A stretch of DNA of 64,000 nucleotides, taken from the NCBI GenBank assembly GCA_910575725.1, contig CAJTFE010000002.1, forward strand, positions 62,001-126,000, in the 5' to 3' direction. Within the stretch, counting starts at the first letter, position 1. Every line of letters starts with the position of its first letter. The notes beneath the pieces are model-generated. The model saw nothing but the letters and a program-made list of their open reading frames with translations, was not told the DNA's origin and did not search any database. The position numbers and the translations under genes are program-made. Below are positions 42,352 to 51,722 of this stretch, one piece after another. The DNA comes from Clostridia bacterium (GTDB lineage: Bacteria; Bacillota; Clostridia; Lachnospirales; Lachnospiraceae).

Positions 42352-44010
42352 CTACAACACCGAATTGTTAATAGCCGTCAGCAGAGCGTCAATGGATGCC
42401 CGGATAATATCGGGATCTACGGCAGCTCCCCAATAGAGCTTCCCGTCCGGCGTCTGAATTCCCACATAGGCAATGGCTCTGGAACTGGAGCTCTGCTCCA
42501 GAGCATGCTCCTGATAAGTAACCAGATTGTACTGAAGGCCGAAGCATTTCTTAAGCGCATTGCTCACTGCATTGAGACGTCCGTTTCCTTCCGCATAAGT
42601 CACTTCCTGCCTTCCCTCATGCTCCGTATGCACCTCGGCAGTAATACCGTTTACCTGCTTGAAATGCACCTCTGTGATATTGTAGGGATGCGTAAGACTC
42701 TCGAACTTCCGCTTGAACAGCTCGAAGATCTCCTCCGGCATCAGCTCCTTGTTCTTGTGATCGGATTCCTCCTTGGCCGCATATCCCATGGCCTCCCGCA
42801 TCTTCGGCGGCAGATTCAGGCCAAAATTCTGCTCCAGGATATAACCCACGCCGCCCTTGCCGGACTGGCTGTTAATCCTTATGACATCCGCGTCGTAATT
42901 CCGTGTGATATCCCTGGGATCAATGGGCAGATAAGGCACCGTCCACTTCTGGCAGTTGTTGTCCTCCCGGTAATGCATGCCTTTGGCAATAGCATCCTGA
43001 TGTGAACCGGAAAAGGCCGCAAATACAAGCGCTCCGGAGTAGGGGCTTCTCTCGTTGATCTTCATCCCTGTAAACTTCTCATAAGCCTCGCAGACCTCCG
43101 GCATATTGCTGAAATCAAGCTCCGGATCCACACCCTGGGAATACATATTCATCGCCAGCGTTACAACATCCACATTGCCGGTGCGCTCTCCGTTTCCAAA
43201 AAGAGTGCCCTCCACACGGTCGGCTCCCGCCAGAAGCCCCATCTCCGTATCGGCCACGCCGCAGCCGCGGTCATTGTGGGGATGAAGGGAAAGAACTACA
43301 CTGTCACGGTATTTCATATTTTCGCTCATATATTCAATCTGGCTTGCATATACATGGGGCATGGAATGCTGCACCGTAACCGGAAGATTAATAATAGCCT
43401 TCTTATCCGGTGTGGGCTTCCACACGTCCAGAACTGCATTGCAGACCTCCAGTGCGTACTCCGGCTCCGTTCCCGTGAAGCTTTCAGGACTGTACTCAAA
43501 AAGATAATTGCCTCCCGTCTCATCCGTCAGCTTTTTAAGAAGCTCTGCTCCTTCCACGGCAATCTTAAGAATCTCCTCCTTTGACTTGTGGAACACCTGC
43601 TCCCGCTGTGCTACAGAAGTAGAATTGTACACATGAACCACAGCCTTCTTTGCTCCCTCAAGCGCTTCAAAGGTCTTGCGGATAATATGCTCCCTGGCCT
43701 GGGTCAGAACCTGAATCGTCACATCATCGGGAATCAGATCCTGCTCAATCAAGGTTCTGAGAAATGTATACTCCGTCTCGGAAGCCGCAGGGAATCCGAC
43801 CTCAATCTCCTTAAAGCCTACCTTACAGAGAAGCTTGAAAAAGCCCACCTTCTGTTCCAATGTCATAGGCACCACCAGAGCCTGGTTGCCGTCTCTTAAG
43901 TCCACGCTGCACCATATGGGGGCTTTTTCCACATAATCCTTTTCCGCCCATTTCATGCATTTATAAGGGGGTAAGAAATACTGCCTTTGATACTTGTTGT
44001 GATTCATCAT
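42352..44010 (-). CDS. leuA: 2-isopropylmalate synthase
   Basis: 552 residues, the longer LeuA type with C-terminal regulatory domain. It joins acetyl-CoA and 2-oxoisovalerate in the first step of leucine synthesis. The TIM barrel has the metal-binding WCSVDLRDGNQAL, FKEIEVGFPAAS and the His pair in SLHPHNDRGCGVAD; the C-terminal LeuA dimer domain includes ALEQSSSSRAIAYVGIQ. A T-box leader (44182-44505) and strong promoter precede it, so leucine shortage should raise expression. leuB, leuC and leuD are not in the window. Confidence 0.97.
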   Translation of the reverse strand: MMNHNKYQRQYFLPPYKCMKWAEKDYVEKAPIWCSVDLRDGNQALVVPMTLEQKVGFFKLLCKVGFKEIEVGFPAASETEYTFLRTLIEQDLIPDDVTIQVLTQAREHIIRKTFEALEGAKKAVVHVYNSTSVAQREQVFHKSKEEILKIAVEGAELLKKLTDETGGNYLFEYSPESFTGTEPEYALEVCNAVLDVWKPTPDKKAIINLPVTVQHSMPHVYASQIEYMSENMKYRDSVVLSLHPHNDRGCGVADTEMGLLAGADRVEGTLFGNGERTGNVDVVTLAMNMYSQGVDPELDFSNMPEVCEAYEKFTGMKINERSPYSGALVFAAFSGSHQDAIAKGMHYREDNNCQKWTVPYLPIDPRDITRNYDADVIRINSQSGKGGVGYILEQNFGLNLPPKMREAMGYAAKEESDHKNKELMPEEIFELFKRKFESLTHPYNITEVHFKQVNGITAEVHTEHEGRQEVTYAEGNGRLNAVSNALKKCFGLQYNLVTYQEHALEQSSSSRAIAYVGIQTPDGKLYWGAAVDPDIIRASIDALLTAINNSVL

Positions 44011-44181
44011 CTTTTTCTCTCTCCTTTTTTATTGATACCCGAAAGCTCTGTTTTCCGGCTTTCCATCGGGAAAGGCCTCACAGACAAAAGAGCGCCCGGG
44101 CATAAAATCTGATATAAAAAAATTCCTCTGGACGGCAGAAGCCTGACTGCATGTGATACCCTTTCCTACAATAAAGTACAC

Positions 44182-44505
44182 AAAAAAGCCTTCCGTCTCC
44201 CCTACAGCATATACTGTATTCAGAGACGAAAGGCTGTAAGCTCTGCCTTACGCGGTACCACTCTGGTTTGTGATTATCACACACTCATCAGATACGGGTT
44301 CTAAGGGAAGCTCCCTAAACCTTATATCCTCCCCGCTGTAACGGTCGGGCTCCGTCTGCATCTACTCTCCCCGGAAACGGAGATTTGGAACAGCCGCTCA
44401 GAGGTCAGTTCCAATACCCTCATCCACTGCTTCACACCAGCCAGCAGCTCTCTGAACGCCGAGGGAACTGTACTACTCCTCATCCTTGCATTTCTCTATA
44501 TCATT
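44182..44505 (-). promoter_or_regulatory. T-box riboswitch (leucine) in the leuA leader
   Basis: The invariant T-box AGAGTGGTACCGCG is at about 44264-44251. It is followed by a terminator in which GCCTTTCGTCTC pairs with GGAGACGGAAGGC, with a T-run at 44187-44182. Upstream, a long Stem I region begins GGATGAGGAGTAGTACAG. Leucine codons CUG (44408-44406) and CUC (44403-44401) lie in the segment GAACTGACCTCTGAGC expected for the specifier; I cannot decide between them. Uncharged tRNA-Leu binding to the T-box would favour the antiterminator and allow leuA expression. Confidence 0.93.
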
Positions 44506-44510
44506 GTTCA

Positions 44511-44539
44511 AGGATAGCAAAAAACCTTGCTTCTGTCAA
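44511..44539 (-). promoter_or_regulatory. leuA promoter
   Basis: On the minus strand: consensus -35 TTGACA (44539-44534), exactly 17 bp, -10 TATCCT (44516-44511). The transcript would begin just before the T-box Stem I. Confidence 0.85.
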
Positions 44540-44549
44540 GTAAAATATA

Positions 44550-45809
44550 TCAAATATACCAGACCGGTATCTGCAGTATATTTTCCCTAAGCGCTCCAAC
44601 ATCCGGACAATTGCATATGACCGCTCCCATTCCTCTCTTTTTTCCAGAGATTTCATCTAATACGGCGAATGCCGACGTCATAATAGCCTTTGCCTGTGTA
44701 TTTTTCTTTATCTCAATTGGATATAAGATTCCATTTTCTTCAATAATTAAATCGATCTCCGCCTCTATTTCCAAAGTTTCCCCATCCTTTTTCACCCTCT
44801 TCTTGTCACGTCCGCGATAATAAGATACAAAATAGCGATAGTCCAGACCTTCGTTTGCATATGATTTCAAAATCTCGGACACAACAAAGGTTTCAAAAAC
44901 AGGCCCGCTCATGGCTCCATAAGCAAGATTTTCAGAGGTCAGCCATCTCGTAAGATAGCAGACCAGTCCGGTATCCCGAAAATAAAGCTTCGGTGATTTA
45001 ATTGCTCTTTTCAAAATGTTAGAGGTAAAAGGTTCTAACAAATAAACAATTCCGGATGCCTCTAAAATAGACATCCACTTTTTTACTGTCCCCACATCTT
45101 TCCCAATCTCGGATGCAATAGCAGAATAATTCAATATCTCTCCGGTTCTTGCTGCAGCCGCAATCATAAACTGCCTGAAAACATTTAGATCCTGCACCGC
45201 CGCCAACTCTCTGACATCCCTCTCTATATAAGTCTTTACATAGTCTGCGTAAAACGAACTCCACTCTTTATTTCCATCCTGGAGTTCCGGATATCCTCCC
45301 TTATGAATCATTTCCCAGATATTCTCTGGTTTCTGCAGCGTTTTCCTTCGCTCTGCCACATATTCCAATGTAGGAAGAAAATGCTTATTAAATCCGTCAC
45401 CCATACATTCCCGCATAGACAAACCGGCAAGCTCCATAATGCCGATTCGTCCGGATAAAGATTCCGATATATTCTGCATCAGATGAAAGGGCTGTGAACC
45501 CGACAGGCAGAACAATCCATTTTCCTCGCTTTCATCACATTTAAGCTTAATATAGCGAAACAGTTCTTTGGCCCTTTGCACTTCATCAATGGTGACGGGA
45601 GGGGGATTTAATGTCAAAAACATATTTCCCGCTTCTTTTGCCTGTTGTTCCAGAAAAGGATCATCCAAAGATACATATTTTCTGTCCGGAAACACTTTTT
45701 TCAGCAGAGTAGATTTTCCTACCTGACGCGCTCCTGTCACCAGGGTTGCTTTATATGCTTTTTCATATCTGCGCAGTCTGTCCTCCAAGGCTCTTGAAAT
45801 ATAATCCAT
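44550..45809 (-). CDS. AAA_14 / DUF4143 ATPase
   Basis: 419 residues. The N-terminal AAA_14 domain has Walker A VTGARQVGKSTLLKKVF and Walker B PPPVTIDEVQRAKEL with a following LSGSQPFHLM sensor. The C-terminal DUF4143 region contains LYFRDTGLVCYL and ends with a PD-(D/E)XK-like core, EIEAEIDLIIEENGILYPIEIK. Such genes are frequent, often mobile, and of unknown function. A Shine-Dalgarno GGGAGG precedes the start. Composition is more AT-rich than prfC and leuA, fitting acquisition. Likely monocistronic. Confidence 0.88.
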   Translation of the reverse strand: MDYISRALEDRLRRYEKAYKATLVTGARQVGKSTLLKKVFPDRKYVSLDDPFLEQQAKEAGNMFLTLNPPPVTIDEVQRAKELFRYIKLKCDESEENGLFCLSGSQPFHLMQNISESLSGRIGIMELAGLSMRECMGDGFNKHFLPTLEYVAERRKTLQKPENIWEMIHKGGYPELQDGNKEWSSFYADYVKTYIERDVRELAAVQDLNVFRQFMIAAAARTGEILNYSAIASEIGKDVGTVKKWMSILEASGIVYLLEPFTSNILKRAIKSPKLYFRDTGLVCYLTRWLTSENLAYGAMSGPVFETFVVSEILKSYANEGLDYRYFVSYYRGRDKKRVKKDGETLEIEAEIDLIIEENGILYPIEIKKNTQAKAIMTSAFAVLDEISGKKRGMGAVICNCPDVGALRENILQIPVWYI

Positions 45810-45961
45810 ATCTCACTGCCTCCCTTCCGCCTATTTTTATGGCAAATTTAGATTTCAATTCCAAATCTGCCATAATCATAACATAGAATATCCAATTATT
45901 CAATCTTTACTCTAACTTCCAGCCATAAAAATTCAGCCAGTCTGCGGCGGATTCCGGCCCA

Positions 45962-47548
45962 CTACCTTCCAAACTCCGAAAGCACCAGCCCTGGATTCCG
46001 ATCCAGGGTCATGCCCACACTCCACGCATTGGCCCAGATAAGCAGCGGACGTCCCTTCAAATCCTTGATTTTCTTCATATCCGAAGTTCCCACAAGCTTC
46101 CCCATATCAATCTCTTCATTCTCGATCCACCGGATATGCTCATAGGGCAGAGGCTCCAGCTTAATCTCCACATTATACTCATTTTCCAGGCGGTACTTGA
46201 GCACGTCAAACTGCAGGACGCCTACCACGCCCACGATAATCTCCTCCATACCCGTATTATACTCCTGGAAAATCTGGATCGCGCCCTCCTGGGCAATCTG
46301 CTCAATCCCCTTCACAAACTGCTTCCGCTTCATGGTATCCATCTGCCGCACCCTGGCAAAATGCTCCGGCGCAAAGGTAGGAATCCCCTCATACTGGATC
46401 TTCTTCCCCGGCATACAGATCGTATCCCCTATAGAAAAGATCCCCGGATCAAACACACCGATAATATCTCCGGCATAAGCCTCCTCCACAATCTTCCGAT
46501 CCTGGGCCATAATCTGCTGAGGCTGCGACAGACGGAGCTTCTTCCCCCCCTGGACATGATTTACCTCCATGCCGGCCGTAAACTTACCGGAGCAGATGCG
46601 CATAAACGCAATCCGATCCCGGTGAGCCTTATTCATATTCGCCTGAATCTTAAATACAAAGGCAGAGAACTCCTCCTTCATGGGATCAACCACCCCGATA
46701 TCCGCCCGCCTTGGAAGCGGAGAAGTCGTCATCTCTAAAAAATGCTTCAAAAAAGTCTCCACGCCGAAATTCGTCAAAGCCGATCCGAAAAACACCGGCG
46801 AAAGCTCTCCCTTACTCACTTGAGCCTGATCAAACTCCGCACTTGCACCGTCCAGAAGCTCAATATCCTCGAAAAGCTTTTCCTTCTGTCCTGGATCCAG
46901 AATTCCTTCAAGCTTCGGATCCTCCAGATCAAGCTCCAGCTCCTGCCCCTCCTTCGTTCCCTTTTCCGTGTCCGAAAACAGCAGAACCTTCCTTGTATTC
47001 CGGTCAAACACACCCTTGAAGGCCTTGCCGGAACCAATCGGCCAGTTCACCGGGCAGGTGGCAATGCCAAGTTCATTTTCAATATCATCCAGAAGCTCAA
47101 AGATATCCATAGCATCCCGGTCCATCTTATTGATAAAAGTAAAAATCGGAATATGCCGCATGGCACATACCTTAAACAGCTTCCTGGTCTGAGCCTCCAC
47201 ACCCTTAGAGCCGTCAATCACCATCACCGCTGAATCAGCCGCCATCAGCGTCCGGTAAGTATCCTCAGAAAAGTCCTGATGCCCCGGCGTGTCCAGAATA
47301 TTAATACAGTAATTGTCATATTCAAACTGAAGAACCGAGGAAGTGACAGAAATACCCCTCTCCTTCTCAATCTCCATCCAGTCCGACACCGCATGACGTG
47401 CCGTAGCCTTCCCCTTAACCGAACCGGCCAGGTTGATAGCTCCTCCGTACAGCAGAAACTTCTCCGTCAGCGTAGTCTTACCAGCATCCGGATGGGAAAT
47501 GATGGCAAACGTCCTTCTCTTCTCAATCTCTTTTACATAATCAGCCAT
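45962..47548 (-). CDS. prfC: peptide chain release factor 3
   Basis: 528 residues. The GTPase core has SHPDAGKTTLTEKFLLYGG (G1), ERGISVTSSV (switch I), DTPGHQDFSEDTYRTL (G3) and FINKMDRDAMD (G4). It removes RF1 and RF2 from the ribosome after peptide release. The following domain-II and C-terminal parts are complete (VGTSDMKKIKDLKGRPLLIW near the end). Single gene, divergent from the gene at 47795. Confidence 0.97.
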   Translation of the reverse strand: MADYVKEIEKRRTFAIISHPDAGKTTLTEKFLLYGGAINLAGSVKGKATARHAVSDWMEIEKERGISVTSSVLQFEYDNYCINILDTPGHQDFSEDTYRTLMAADSAVMVIDGSKGVEAQTRKLFKVCAMRHIPIFTFINKMDRDAMDIFELLDDIENELGIATCPVNWPIGSGKAFKGVFDRNTRKVLLFSDTEKGTKEGQELELDLEDPKLEGILDPGQKEKLFEDIELLDGASAEFDQAQVSKGELSPVFFGSALTNFGVETFLKHFLEMTTSPLPRRADIGVVDPMKEEFSAFVFKIQANMNKAHRDRIAFMRICSGKFTAGMEVNHVQGGKKLRLSQPQQIMAQDRKIVEEAYAGDIIGVFDPGIFSIGDTICMPGKKIQYEGIPTFAPEHFARVRQMDTMKRKQFVKGIEQIAQEGAIQIFQEYNTGMEEIIVGVVGVLQFDVLKYRLENEYNVEIKLEPLPYEHIRWIENEEIDMGKLVGTSDMKKIKDLKGRPLLIWANAWSVGMTLDRNPGLVLSEFGR

Positions 47549-47794
47549 TTCATATTGTCCTTATCTCTAATCTCTCTTATCCTTCATAACCACGCTGTTA
47601 CCGCGGCTCAAATACATACTTCTATTAGTATACACATTTTCCATATATTTTCAAGACGAAAAACAAAGGAGAATCCACACAATTCTTTTTTCCGCAGGCC
47701 TTTTCCCCTTATGCTCCTTCAAAAACCTGTCGAAAGAATAAATAAGAAACTATCGTCAATACGTCAGGTTAATAGAACGAAAGGGGGGAATTCT

Positions 47795-48871
47795 ATGAAG
47801 CCTGTTACCAGTCATTACCAGGAAACCAGACTGTGGCAGAACAGCCGCACTACACTGCGCTCTCTGTCCGAACCAGTATCTAAAACCAGCCAAAAGCAGA
47901 ACACCGTCATAAAAGATCAAGCAGATCTCACCGATCCGCCTTCCGTCAGTCCCGATGCCCGGACCCAGAAGCTCTTAGACCAGTTAGCCAAAAGCTTTCC
48001 CGGCATCACCTTTGAGATCGTTCCGGACAGCGACTTTCTGAATCTAAAAGAAAAAGCCGCAGCCTTAGGCCAGGGAAAGCATCTCCTTCTATCCGAATCC
48101 TTCATCGCCCGTATGGGCAGCAGCGATAAAGAATTCGAGAACTGCAAGACCATGCTTCTGGCCTCCGTTCTTATGCTGTCCGAAAACCACGCCGCCGGCG
48201 TATTCCTAAGCGAAAAACAGGCCGTCTCCTGGAAAATCAACGAAAAAGACGAAAAAAAAGACTCAGAAACCGAAACCATAGCCAAAATGCTGGAAAGCCT
48301 AAAAGAAGCCAAGGCCAACAGCTCACAAAAATTCAAAGTATCCTCCAATGTTTCCTACGAAACAGGAGAACTCCACCGAAAGCTGGCCCGGGCCGGCGAC
48401 AAAGCCCTGGTTCAGTCCGTAATGAGCGAGGTCTACCGAAACATAGCCTCACTCCGCCTGATCGCCTGCATGGGAGATGACAAAGAGCGCGCAAAAGCCC
48501 AGAAAGCCGTCCGCGCCCTCCAAAAACTCTCCATCCGCAGCCGCCAGAAATTACGCCACCTAGACAAAGAAACACTTCTCAAACTCAAAAGGCAGCGCGC
48601 CATAAAACGCCAGGAAGAAACCAAAGCAAGAGAACTCCAAAACGAGCTAAAGAAAAAGCAAGCCAAAAGAATACGCCTAGACAAAAAAATCGTAGAAGAA
48701 GGCGACGCCGCTGACCGGGAAATCCGAAGGCTCAAGCAATATCTATCCCAAGCCAGCAATCCCCAACTCCCCGTCTCCTCCGAAATCCCCGCCCCAGGCA
48801 GCCTCACCCCAGCCGAAGCCGCCCCAATCACCACCGACCAAATAACCCTATCCGAACCAGTAACCTTCTAA
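47795..48871 (+). CDS. unrecognised protein with C-terminal coiled coil
   Basis: 358 residues from the ATG at 47795, preceded by AAGGGGGG; the frame is open upstream but that stretch reads antisense to prfC. Features: a polar, Ser-rich N-terminus; a folded middle (FPGITFEIVPDSDFLNLKE, LLLSESFIARMGSSDKEF); and from about residue 200 a highly charged Lys/Arg-rich helical region with coiled-coil character (RQRAIKRQEETKARELQNEL), ending in a Pro/Ser tail. No signal peptide or membrane helix. It adjoins the motility region but its function is not known. A very long inverted repeat follows. Confidence 0.7.
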   Translation: MKPVTSHYQETRLWQNSRTTLRSLSEPVSKTSQKQNTVIKDQADLTDPPSVSPDARTQKLLDQLAKSFPGITFEIVPDSDFLNLKEKAAALGQGKHLLLSESFIARMGSSDKEFENCKTMLLASVLMLSENHAAGVFLSEKQAVSWKINEKDEKKDSETETIAKMLESLKEAKANSSQKFKVSSNVSYETGELHRKLARAGDKALVQSVMSEVYRNIASLRLIACMGDDKERAKAQKAVRALQKLSIRSRQKLRHLDKETLLKLKRQRAIKRQEETKARELQNELKKKQAKRIRLDKKIVEEGDAADREIRRLKQYLSQASNPQLPVSSEIPAPGSLTPAEAAPITTDQITLSEPVTF

Positions 48872-48960
48872 CCCGGCTCCGTTAGAGCCAGAAAACCAAA
48901 GAACCAACAAACCCTTGCCTCAATCAAAACCAGCAACATATCACCCCTAATCAACAACCA

Positions 48961-49152
48961 GGAAAATAAGCCGGCAGCCTTTTCCGATATCCAGTGTCCG
49001 GCTGTTCGCGAACAGCCTGTCTGATATGGGCGGACATTGCCAAGGAACAAAAAAGCACAAAAAAGCTTCCAAGGCAATGTACGACCAGAGCAGACAGGAT
49101 GTACGCGAACCGTCCGCACACAGGATACGGAAAAGGCTGCCGGCTTATTTTC
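48961..49152. repeat. 87-bp inverted repeat
   Basis: The left arm 48961-49047 (GGAAAATAAGCCGGCAGCC...) and right arm 49067-49152 (...GGCTGCCGGCTTATTTTCC) are near-complete complements over about 87 bp, with a loop of about 19 bp; the outer 25 bp match almost perfectly. There is no credible ORF. It separates two convergent genes and may end transcription, but its length exceeds usual terminators and resembles a small inverted-repeat element. Confidence 0.85.
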
Positions 49153-49166
49153 CGTCCGCACACACA

Positions 49167-49204
49167 CAAAAAAAGAGCCATCCGGTCCCCCCGACAGCTC
49201 TTTT
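49167..49204 (-). terminator. terminator of the gene at 49221
   Basis: On the minus strand AAAAGAGC pairs with GCTCTTTT across a GC-rich loop, followed by TTTGTG. 17 bp after the stop codon. Confidence 0.7.
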
Positions 49205-49220
49205 CCACGAAAGCAGCTCC

Positions 49221-49859
49221 CTACTTCCCAGTCTTCTCATAATACTCACTAAACAGATCATTCACCGCCTTATAAGTCTCACCAGAGATAGAAGGCAAAG
49301 ATCCGCCCCAAGCTTCCTCAGCCTGCTCAAAGCCCTTCTCAATCGCCTTCTGCATCTTCTCCATCTTCGCCGGATCATCTCCTGCAAGAGCCTGTGCAAA
49401 ATCAAAGAGTCTCTGAGAAGTCTGCTTCACTCCCCAGTAGCCATCCTCCGAGATAGCAGCCTGGGCCTCAGCCTTCGTCTTGGCATCCACCGTAAAATTA
49501 CCGCTGGCGATTGTCCTCCAGAAGTCATCGCTGCCTGCCTGCAGACCAGTGATTCCCTGCTTATTGAACACCTGCATCATCATGTTCGTAAAGCGGGTCG
49601 TCTGATTCTCCAAATCAGCCTTCAAGCTGTTCACCAGAGATGCGCGCTCAGAATCACTCATCTTCTTCGTAACCTGGGAATCCTTGCTAAACTCCGCCCG
49701 ATCCGTATTCGGCTTCGCAGCTGCGCCGGAAACGGCATCCACAGCCTTCTGATCCTCTTTCTGTGCCACCTCCGCAGCCTTAACCGCATTATTCACATTA
49801 ACGGGAGCATATCCGGAAGTTGTCTGGACATTCTGATAATAATTATCTTCAAGTCTCAA
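49221..49859 (-). CDS. unrecognised protein of the motility region
   Basis: 212 residues. The N-terminal 60 are low-complexity (Ala, Val, Lys); the rest is helical: RASLVNSLKADLENQTTRF, MMMQVFNKQGITGL, LFDFAQALAGDDPAKMEK and a C-terminus with ISGETYKAVNDLFSEYYE. There is no signal peptide or transmembrane segment. Similar proteins appear in flagellated Lachnospiraceae, as far as I can recall, but I assign no family. Its leader (near 49915) has a TATAAT-like -10. Monocistronic, with its own terminator. Confidence 0.7.
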   Translation of the reverse strand: MRLEDNYYQNVQTTSGYAPVNVNNAVKAAEVAQKEDQKAVDAVSGAAAKPNTDRAEFSKDSQVTKKMSDSERASLVNSLKADLENQTTRFTNMMMQVFNKQGITGLQAGSDDFWRTIASGNFTVDAKTKAEAQAAISEDGYWGVKQTSQRLFDFAQALAGDDPAKMEKMQKAIEKGFEQAEEAWGGSLPSISGETYKAVNDLFSEYYEKTGK

Positions 49860-49969
49860 ACCAATTTCCTCCTTTCTTGTTAAGTACTAAAAGCATTTAT
49901 TTTCTATATACATTATATCGACCCTTACCTGGAAAAAAATAAGTGTTCTCCCAAAATCCGTATAAAATT

Positions 49970-51514
49970 TCAGGCAAAAAACACCTTCCAGACCAGATAA
50001 ATCGCCACAATCCCAGCAGCCACAAGCATCTGCCTGAAAAATACCTTCTCCGCCTTCTGATCCCTGGCCTTCCTGCGCTCCTCCGCCTCCATCACAGCCC
50101 CCCAGGGACTATATCTCTGCATCCGAAGCGTAATCCCTTTCCCCTCCTGCCCCAAAGCAGAAAGAAAGTCCCTCCAGTTCTTCTCCAGAAGCCGCACTCC
50201 CCTTTGAAGGTCTTCATCCAGGGTCCGGCCTCCAAGCATCTGAAAAAAACCGGCTTCCTCTGAATAGGCTTTCTGATTTCTATAAGACGCCTCCCCCTTC
50301 TTCTCCAGAAAAAGACGGTAAGCAAAGACAAGCCCCTCGGCAGCTGCCTTCTGGGGATCCTTCGTCTTCTCGTAAATCCCAACCGTATGGTAATAGGCCT
50401 CATAAGCCCCCTTCTGATTGAGGTAGTAATCCACCATCTGATTCACCAGATTTTTCACAGGCAAAGCCATCTCCCCGGACTGCCTGCCTCCTGAAAGATA
50501 GATCTCTCCCTTTATGGAAGTAAGGGCCGCCAGATACCCTGCAGCCTCCTGGTTCCCCTTCAAAGTTCCCATACCTTCAAGAAGCCGCCCGCTCTCGCTT
50601 AAATGCCTGGCAAAAGCATCCGCCCGAACAAGCTCGCCGACCCCAAAGCTCCTACTCACCCGGCTTCCGCCACGGACTTCACCGGATGCCAGATTCCGCT
50701 GATTCATCTCCATCTGGCCTGATTTCCTGTGAGCGTCAAACTCCTGGCTGACACGCACATCCCTTCCGCCATAGGAGCGATACACGCTTCCCTCCTCGCC
50801 AAAGGCCTTCCCTGTCCCCCTTGTCACAGTATGGGAAGCAGTGGCAGCCTCATGCCCTTTCCCAGTACTGCTCCCCAGTGAAAAAAACCGTTTTGCCTCC
50901 CTGGGAGAAATATTCTCCCCTGTAGTCCGCTTATACAAACTGCAGCGGATACGGTCAATTGTCTCCCTCTGTCCCACCCGTTCCAAAAGGGAAACAAGAT
51001 TCTTAAGCCGAACCTCCAGAACCAGATTCAGCTTCTCAGAGAGTATACCGTCCAGCCGCCCCTTCTGTTCCGTCTGCTCCGCTCCTGTCGTATGAATCAG
51101 CACAGCCTCCAGAAGAGCCAGATACAGACGGGACAGTTCCTCCAGCTCCTTGGATAAATCTCCTGAAGGCGAAGGCTGCCAGTTCAAAAGAGCCTCCCAG
51201 AGCTCCTGCTCCATCTCCAGGATCCATCTGAGATTTGCTTCTGTCAGAAGCTTCCCCTCCAATCCGAACCATCTGCTCTGCCTGGAAAGCTCCGGCGTAT
51301 CACGCTGTTCCCTTTCCTGTTCCTTTTCCCTGGTCTCAAGACGCTCTTCCTCAAGCTTTGCTCTTGCTTCCTCCGCCTGCTTTGCAGCCTGTGCCACCAG
51401 AACCTGCCCGGCCTCCAGCTCCATCAGCTTTCTTGCCGCCCTGTTTTCCGCTCCCGTAGGAGCCGGCAGCGTCTGAAGCTCAGCCCCCTTTGTACTTGTA
51501 CCAACCTTCTCCAT
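49970..51514 (-). CDS. unrecognised protein with C-terminal membrane anchor
   Basis: 514 residues from the ATG at 51514 (GAGG eight bases upstream); ATG 51574 and TTG 51583 in frame are alternatives. Layout: an N-terminal coiled coil rich in Ala, Glu and Gln (about residues 25-80), a helical middle (LSRLYLALLEAVLIHTTG), a polar Gly/Ser/Arg stretch near residues 220-300, a second helical domain (NLVNQMVDYYLNQKGAYEAYY) and one terminal transmembrane helix, MLVAAGIVAIYLVWKVFFA. No family recognised. It lies between chemoreceptor genes and another unknown gene. Confidence 0.7.
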   Translation of the reverse strand: MEKVGTSTKGAELQTLPAPTGAENRAARKLMELEAGQVLVAQAAKQAEEARAKLEEERLETREKEQEREQRDTPELSRQSRWFGLEGKLLTEANLRWILEMEQELWEALLNWQPSPSGDLSKELEELSRLYLALLEAVLIHTTGAEQTEQKGRLDGILSEKLNLVLEVRLKNLVSLLERVGQRETIDRIRCSLYKRTTGENISPREAKRFFSLGSSTGKGHEAATASHTVTRGTGKAFGEEGSVYRSYGGRDVRVSQEFDAHRKSGQMEMNQRNLASGEVRGGSRVSRSFGVGELVRADAFARHLSESGRLLEGMGTLKGNQEAAGYLAALTSIKGEIYLSGGRQSGEMALPVKNLVNQMVDYYLNQKGAYEAYYHTVGIYEKTKDPQKAAAEGLVFAYRLFLEKKGEASYRNQKAYSEEAGFFQMLGGRTLDEDLQRGVRLLEKNWRDFLSALGQEGKGITLRMQRYSPWGAVMEAEERRKARDQKAEKVFFRQMLVAAGIVAIYLVWKVFFA

Positions 51515-51651
51515 ACCCCTCGCCTCATATTGAAAATATCCCGGAAAAATCTGCCAAAGCCTTTCCGGCAGCATTCTCTCCAAGAATAAGCCTAAACTCC
51601 TCTATTAAAACTATCGACCGGACTGCCTCTCCTTATAACCATCATTCGTCA

Positions 51652-51696
51652 CAAAGAAACCGCCCTTTCGTGGAAAACTATACCACGAAAGAGCGG
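51652..51696 (-). terminator. terminator of the first chemoreceptor gene
   Basis: CCGCCCTTTCGTGG (51660-51673) pairs with CCACGAAAGAGCGG (51683-51696), one mismatch; TTTCTTTG follows on the minus strand. 27 bp after the stop. Confidence 0.85.
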
Positions 51697-51722
51697 CCTC
51701 TTTTTTATAAGAATCGTTCTTT

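Noticed and set aside
47728-47734. TGTCGAA, a possible 0A box before the gene at 47795
   Set aside because: No matching promoter found beside it.
47279-47794. Longer N-terminus for the gene at 47795
   Set aside because: The extra stretch lies antisense over prfC and has no ribosome binding site; AAGGGGGG precedes the ATG at 47795.
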